Shown: one piece after another, positions 58,236 to 64,000 of the stretch
Position numbering within the stretch: the stretch's first letter is position 1
Layout of the letters: each line of letters opens with the position of its first letter
From: Otis tarda
Lineage: Eukaryota; Chordata; Aves; Otidiformes; Otididae
Length of the DNA stretch: 64,000 nucleotides
Reading direction: 5' to 3'
Assembly (NCBI GenBank): GCA_026413225.1
Contig: CM048572.1
Location: forward strand, 4,898,001 to 4,962,000
The notes under the pieces: model-generated
Told to the model about the DNA's origin: nothing
The model's input: the letters and a program-made list of their open reading frames with translations, nothing else
Database searches by the model: none
Position numbers and translations under genes: made by a program

Positions 58236-59335
58236 AAGGAAGCAGCAGACTGTGTTTGGCACAGTGTCCTGGAGATTCCCATGCTGGACAGCACCTCTCC
58301 CGGCACACGGGCAGGGTGAGTTGCCTTTGGGCCATAATGCCTTTGATTAAAATTGGCAGTTCTGCATCTCCTGCTGGCCCCAAGGCAGCTTGGTGCAACG
58401 TGTGTCTGTGGCAGCCCAAGCGCAGAAGCCTGTCATTCCATTCTCAGTCTGTATTAGTGTCGATGCAAGCCTTGCCAGAAGTAGTTCTCCCAGTAACACT
58501 TACAGTAAAATACCCTCTTGTCCTGGAACATTTGCGTTAATTAAAATAGATCAAGCAAAATCTAAGGTTTTCTTTTGTTGATTAAACCACAATTTATGTG
58601 GCAAATATCCTCAGTCTGTTTACAGAAAATGTTGGCTTCTGACTGGTACTACACCAACCAAGCGCAACCACGGGCTTTGCTGGAGCCCTTGGAACCCAAC
58701 TGAGTTCCACCCGGGACGGCATACTCCCTCCCTTCCCTGCCTTTCTCTAGGTAGAGTTGAGGCAGGCTTAGCTGTGAAGTTGGGTCTTACTGGACATGTA
58801 AAATGAATATCTAATAACAGGACAATTTAACAGAGTGGTTCCAAACAGCTGAAGGCAGATTTGTATCAGCACATTGATTAGTTGCTGGAGACCTGCAGAA
58901 TCTTCTATTTCTGATCAGCCCTGGCCAGATGAGCTCTGTTCGATGATGTTACTCCGGCTGAGTTTTACACCACTTTCTCTTTATTACTCCCATTTCCTCT
59001 CCAAGAAAATCTGCATATATCAAGACTTTGAGGCCCGTGACCCTGGCCCATCTGAAATCTCTAGCATTTGAGACATGTTATCTAGGAAATTTAGACTTAA
59101 GGAGGGCAAAGTAGATAGGCACGCCAAGAAAGGTAAGGGAGGGAAATGGCACTGACCTATTTTGATTTTGTTTGTGGAGCCCAGGCTCCAAGAAGACAAA
59201 GATAAACCTAAAAAGAGAGGGTAATTAGAGATATCAGCAAAATGAAAGGTGCAAATAGAGCCTCTAAAGCCATCCAATGAGTTTCTCTGCGTATGGAAGT
59301 ACTGGATGGGAACAGCAGGTACAGCTAATGGTTCA
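58236..59335. other. Noncoding DNA, nothing recognised
   Basis: Short open frames on both strands without family resemblance. No repeat is recognised. Confidence 0.55.
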
Positions 59336-59371
59336 TTGCAAGTTGTTATTTGCAAGTTGTTATTTGCAAAG
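59336..59371. repeat. 14-bp tandem repeat, about 2.6 copies
   Basis: The unit ttgcaagttgttat occupies 59336-59349 and 59350-59363 exactly, followed by ttgcaaag. Perfect identity of the two full units points to a recent duplication. Confidence 0.9.
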
Positions 59372-61539
59372 ATGAGAGCACATTGTTGGAAAAAAGAGGA
59401 TTTCAGAAGTCAGAAGAAGAATAATAGGATCTGCAGTGAAAGCTGTGAAAAATCATTGGACTTAGGCTAATTCTAGTCAAGAGTGAGGACTGAAAGAGCA
59501 GAAGAAAATGCAGGTCAGCCCTCAGATACAGAAAGACACTGGGGCTCCCGAGTGGATGGAGTGCTAGTTTGTAGCCTACGTTGATCTCAGAAGTTTGCTT
59601 CTTTGTTTGAACTGTTCAGACTGTGGACCTGGCTGAAGCTTTATAAAGCTCTTCTTGTGCAGTTGAATCCAGCTTCAGACTAAATAAAAGTTCTTACAGG
59701 TATTTTAATTCCCCAGGAGCTAATGAATGATCTGATAGGAAATAGGAAAATAAATTAGTTTTCAGATTTTATCGACACTTAGATCAGCACCTAAAACCGC
59801 TTTGAAACACAAATACCCTGCCCGTCTCAGGGACACTAGATATGTCACAAGGTGCTAGAACAGAGCCAAATATGTTGTACAGAAATCCTGAGATATTGGG
59901 TAAAGCAAGGAGTGGGAATGCAAAACTACAGGTTCTGTTGGATAACCTTTGCTAATGTAATCGTATGAGCACATTGAAGGGTGAGGGCAAAACCGTTGCC
60001 TTTCCTTACAGTTAAAGCCAAGTACCATATTTTTCAAGCTCTGGAGGCTGCTCTTCAGGCTTGATGTGAGTGCAGACACCTGAACTTCCTGTAAGTTGAG
60101 ACTTGCAAGACTGTGCTGGGTTAAATCACATGGCAGGAATGGCTGTCTGGTTCACTGGGCTTTGTGGTGGGTTTGGGCTTCAACTCTGCGTTGCAGCTGG
60201 GCAAGTACCTTCAAGCAGCATTCTTTGAGCATCGTCGCTCCTGCTGTGCACTACCATTGTGTTTCCCTCCCTGATTCAGCTGCTCAGCAGATCATAGTTC
60301 AGCTACATCTGACATGTGGGGTGATAGAGCAGGAAAAAGATGTAACGCGGCTCTGTGAATTCATGAGATGGTGGTACCTCTGTGGAGAGCAATGGTGTCC
60401 AGATGTCATAGACAGCTTTGAAAATCTCAACCTCTGCGCTAGAATTCAGATCGTAAAGCAATTCACATTCAAGTTCCCCTCTCCACCCTCCACTCTCCCC
60501 CTTACCCCTTCCCCCCCATGCTTAGTATGCTGAAATCTTGGACCAAGCTGTTTGGAGCAGATTGTCATTCTGTGTTGGGATGCCTAAGGTAATGGGATCT
60601 TTAGTCCCCAGAGATGTCACTGGGGATAAGAAATAATTACAGTAACCTGTGATTTCTAATATGATGGCTTTGATTTTGGATTGTAGTTAGCTTGTTCTTT
60701 GTCTTTCTCATCAATACCTTGAACATTCCAGATTAATAATCTATCACTCAGCAGCTGGGTAAAACTTGGATAAGGAACAAAAAAAGAGATCTGAAAGGTG
60801 CCATAAAATTTTTACCATGAACTTCTTTGACCTTTGAAAAAGAGATTCCTAACTTTTCTAAAAAATATTTTCCATTTTTACTCAGCTCACTTCCTGGTTA
60901 TGCCTGGGAACAAGAAGCAGGAAGAACCATAAATCTTGTGAAAAAACCTCTTCTGGCAAGTTTCCTAGCTCAGCTTTGCTGATCATTGAGTTTTGGATCA
61001 TTTGGATAAACTTCATGTAAGTAGCCAAGCTCATGTACTTCTTCAAGCCATTTGCAAACTCCAAATCCCATGAAGCCAACTCATTGCTTAGTCTAGGCAG
61101 CCTGAACTCTGCCCTTTCCTGCCAAGCTTTCTTTCACATATAAAACACGGTTTTAGGGCTGCTTTGTTTTTCTGGATGAACTTGGTGCTAATGTGACTTT
61201 CAGTTTTACAGCCAAGCATAACATAAGTAGGCGTCGTGCAACCTTCCTTCACACTGCCTTGCTAATACATCCTAATCCTGTCTGGTGATGCCTTGTGCTG
61301 TTCAGAGGCTGAATTAATCCTGAGCAGAGTTTACCAGTTATGCTGAAACACCATAAAACTGCTGCATAGCTTTCTGAGGCTTAGCTTGAAGCTAACGAGT
61401 TGTTCCCCATGCAACAGCAGAAAGCAGTTTTCAACCCCAAAGAGGGAAGCAGCTCATGAAAAATGGCTTGGGAATAGATTTTCAAATTCCATCTCTCTCA
61501 TCTCATGGCGACACAGAGATCTATGATAAAGACAGATAA
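59372..61539. other. Noncoding DNA with a pyrimidine tract
   Basis: A C/T-only-like tract lies at about 60475-60518 and includes a run of seven or more c bases. At 59545-59600 gagtggatggagtgctagtt weakly recalls a tRNA-like SINE head. The 145-codon plus-strand frame at 60096-60533 ends in this tract and has no family resemblance. Confidence 0.5.
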
Positions 61540-62420
61540 ATTAGCATGGCGTGCGACCAGGGAACATGTTGCTCAGGGCTGTGCATACGGGTACACGTAT
61601 GGTTGATATCCCCCATGTCTGCTCAGTGGTGCTAGTGTTCTCTCAGGCATTAGGTCCATTTTAGTCTGGGGAGAAATATGGTATTTGACGAGGGCAGTAC
61701 AGTACTTGCTGACAAAGGGGTCTGCTGCCTGTCACACCTTGACTTGTTGAGCACTAACACAGCCCGGGGGATCACAAAGCTGTCATTACAAAGCATTAGC
61801 ATGAGAAAAGGAGCACTCCTCATGTTTTGGCATGTCACACCCAAGTGACAGGGAGCACAAATACAGTCAGGCACGCAGAACAGTGCAAGTCAACGTCGCT
61901 TTGACAATGTTGGGCACCAAGGCTGTCACTCCTTTGACACAGCCACTCCTTCCCCCTACCCACGCTGCCATTCGCAACAGCAGCTCGCCGACCGCTTTTA
62001 TTTCTGCACAATGTGTCAATAATTACTTGTCAGGCCTCTGCTTATAGACCTGGGATGGTGAATAAACGCTTATTATGCCTGAAAAATGTTGCAAGCTTTA
62101 CCATAAATCTTGTGCTACAAATGCACACAATAGGCACTATTGACACGGAGGCAAACACTCACATTAACATGTAAAGTCATGCTGCTGAAAACGGAGTTTG
62201 ACAAACTAACTTGCAGCAAAGGAGTTTGTTGACCTTTTCTTTGCCTTCCTGGCAACGGGACTGGGCTTGTGTATATTAAAAACACGGATGAATGGGAGAT
62301 GAGAGGAGATACTGAACATCTTCCTGTTCGGGCTGCTGGAGTGAGGATGCTCTACATCTGAGAGCGCTTCAGAAATGGCATTATTGGATACCATCCTTCA
62401 CCTATACAGGAGCTAAGCAA
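61540..62420. promoter_or_regulatory. Candidate conserved noncoding block
   Basis: The most complex 900 bp near the right edge, with few homopolymers. It contains homeodomain-type tcaataattacttg (about 62016-62029), aataaacgcttattatg (about 62062-62078), gtttgacaaac (about 62197-62207), and ggagtttg repeated at 62193 and 62221. Several short open frames overlap on both strands and none is protein-like. A developmental enhancer is one reading. Confidence 0.35.
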
Positions 62421-64000
62421 GCGTTTGAAAGCTAAAGTTGACTATATTTGAATTTAGCAACACATAGACTTCTGCTAGTGCCCGTTTACCCACTAGAGGC
62501 CCTAACAAACATTATTTTGGATTGACAGCTAGTCATGGCTTGCCCCTGTAAATTGCATCTCTGCAGCTGCTTTACCTCTTTGGGTTTCAGATTGCTTCTT
62601 GCAACGGATTGGAGGTTTGATTTTGAGGTACCGAAATAAATTGTACAGGAGGTATTTATGGAAAATGTGCAGATGTCGTAAGTGAGCACAGAATAAGAAT
62701 GTTTAAAAAAAACTTTACAGAGGTAATAATTAGGGCTTGGATTTAAATATCTAACTGAAGACTCAGAACTAACTCTTTTTTAAGTGCACAGGTATCTATG
62801 CTCTCTGTACCATTAGGAGGTACAGGTGAACTTCTCTAAAGTGTGGTTCTACCTGTAGGTAATCTGAACTACCTGTAACATTTCGTTGCTTTCCATTGGT
62901 TTAATTTTATTTCTATGGTTTCTGATTGTTTTCTTTCCTCATCTATTTCATCTTTGAAATGTTCTTGTTTTGTTTACGCCTGTTTATTCCTGCATCAAAT
63001 GATTGAAGTTATCCCCATACTTATTTAACCCTTTCATTTTTTTTCAATATTCTTACCCCTACAGCTGTTTTCTGTCTTTTAATATCTCCTCCTACTTATT
63101 TTTAATTTATTTTGGTAATGAAAGTTCAATTTCACTTTTATTAGCCATTTTCCCATAGACTAGATATCCTATCTGGATCTAGTGACCCTGAATTTGTGTT
63201 GTCATATGCTAGAAAATATTTTTAAAGAAATGCTGCTTAAACCACAATGCTATTAACAAAATAGGAACACATTTTTTTTTGGCCATAGCCTTTACAAAAG
63301 ACAACTTATTTTAGGAAGACAAGCTTTTGTTTTGCTTTTAATAAACCCTGAAGTATGGAATGTATTTGACTTAAACTCTTTAAGCAATCCAAAACCATGT
63401 GTGCACACTCAGACCCATGCAGCCCCGGTCACCCTCTTCTCTTGCATCAGGTCAAACGCTTGGCAAGTTGCTTCAGGGAGCTAAGCTGGCAGCAAAATAT
63501 TGGCGTTTGTTGTGTGATTAATTTTCTTTTGGTTTAGCTCCTTGAATGAGTTCATGGCAAATTTAGAGAAGCACAAGGGAATCGTCATAAACATAGCACG
63601 GGGATGGAGGCAGGGAGTGAGGAGTTACAGCTTTTGCAGAACCACACCTGTAGACACTAAATAATTCACCTGAATTAGAAGGCTGGTTATCCTTGTCCTT
63701 ATCCTTCTGCAGTCAGTAAAGGCAAAAAACCACTGTCAGAAGGCTTTCCAGGTGCTAGGTTTTCCTGTCTCTCTGCTGACAGTCCTTCATTCTATTGGTA
63801 TTTGACAATGAATTTTCATCACTGTTATCTTAAACAGACCATGTTGGCTTTGTTTTATGTTATGGTGATCTCAATTTAGGGTAAATGCATTGATTGCAAA
63901 TGTTTTATCACTGTAGATGAGATTACTGGATTGCGCTGTTGCTGCTTAGCAATGAACTAGGAAGCCCACCTCCTCTTGCTTGTGAGGAGCAGGGATTTTT
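62421..64000. other. Noncoding DNA, nothing recognised
   Basis: AT-leaning sequence with short T runs (for example about 63272-63281). No gene or repeat family is recognised up to the window edge. Confidence 0.6.

Noticed and set aside
59545-59600. tRNA gene or tRNA-like SINE head
   Set aside because: The A-box-like and B-box-like stretches are too weak, and no cloverleaf can be drawn.
60096-60533. 145-codon plus-strand open frame
   Set aside because: Ends in a polypyrimidine tract, has no recognisable family and no exon signals that fit.
1-64000. Prokaryotic, phage or CRISPR-type system
   Set aside because: No dense coding, no Shine-Dalgarno-led genes and no spaced direct repeats. CR1 elements and intron-like DNA show it is vertebrate.

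Overview
This window reads as nuclear DNA of a bird, and no gene can be supported in it. The bird call rests on three things. There are 3' ends of CR1 LINEs at about 22331-22494 and 27185-27260, plus an older one near 11160-11245. There is a solo ERVL-type LTR of a layout familiar from avian genomes at 51171-52311. There is also a background of very old sauropsid/amniote repeats. I cannot name the species. There are no prokaryotic features: no operons, no ribosome-binding-site-led gene series, no CRISPR array, no rRNA operon and no convincing tRNA gene. The longest open frames (216, 168, 153, 145 and 133 codons) lie in GC-rich repeat DNA or in AT-rich DNA without coding character. None resembles a protein family I know, and frames of 150-170 codons are expected by chance in six frames of 64 kb. 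The window is best read as intergenic DNA or the inside of a very long intron.

Layout. 1-6.9 kb: mostly featureless, with an old repeat tail (2376-2412) followed by a 5S rRNA-derived SINE (about 2585-2860). 6.9-14.5 kb: a compositionally distinct block (6930-7600), an old CR1 tail, a G-quadruplex-capable G tract, an old sauropsid repeat (13803-14020) and an isolated CpG-dense patch (14300-14510). 14.5-28.5 kb: long stretches with nothing recognisable, then a CR1 end, an unusually perfect hairpin at 22722-22759, a reversed tRNA-derived SINE (24115-24280), AT-rich tracts, a second CR1 end and a candidate conserved noncoding block (28225-28510). 31.7-33.6 kb: the block with most regulatory character. 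It has a zero-length acceptor/donor junction of the recursive-splice type at 31776/31777, a weaker one at 33160/33161, a 14-bp palindrome around an E-box, and two adjacent short hairpins. 33.7-51.1 kb: quiet DNA with poly-T and TA tracts, a roughly 310-bp copy of the sauropsid repeat also seen at 13.8 kb, and several eroded SINE-like pieces. 51171-52311: the solo LTR, the youngest and most CpG-rich insertion, with TATA-like and AATAAA motifs and degenerate internal tandem repeats. 52.3-64 kb: more old repeat relics, a splice-flanked exon-like segment (54802-54873) and two candidate conserved noncoding blocks (57840-58235 and 61540-62420).

No genes work together here in any way the sequence shows. 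I found no new biological system. The observations most worth testing are the recursive-splice-like junction, the hairpin at 22.7 kb, the CpG-dense patch at 14.3-14.5 kb and the candidate conserved blocks. All repeat-family names come from remembered consensus patterns, not from a database search.
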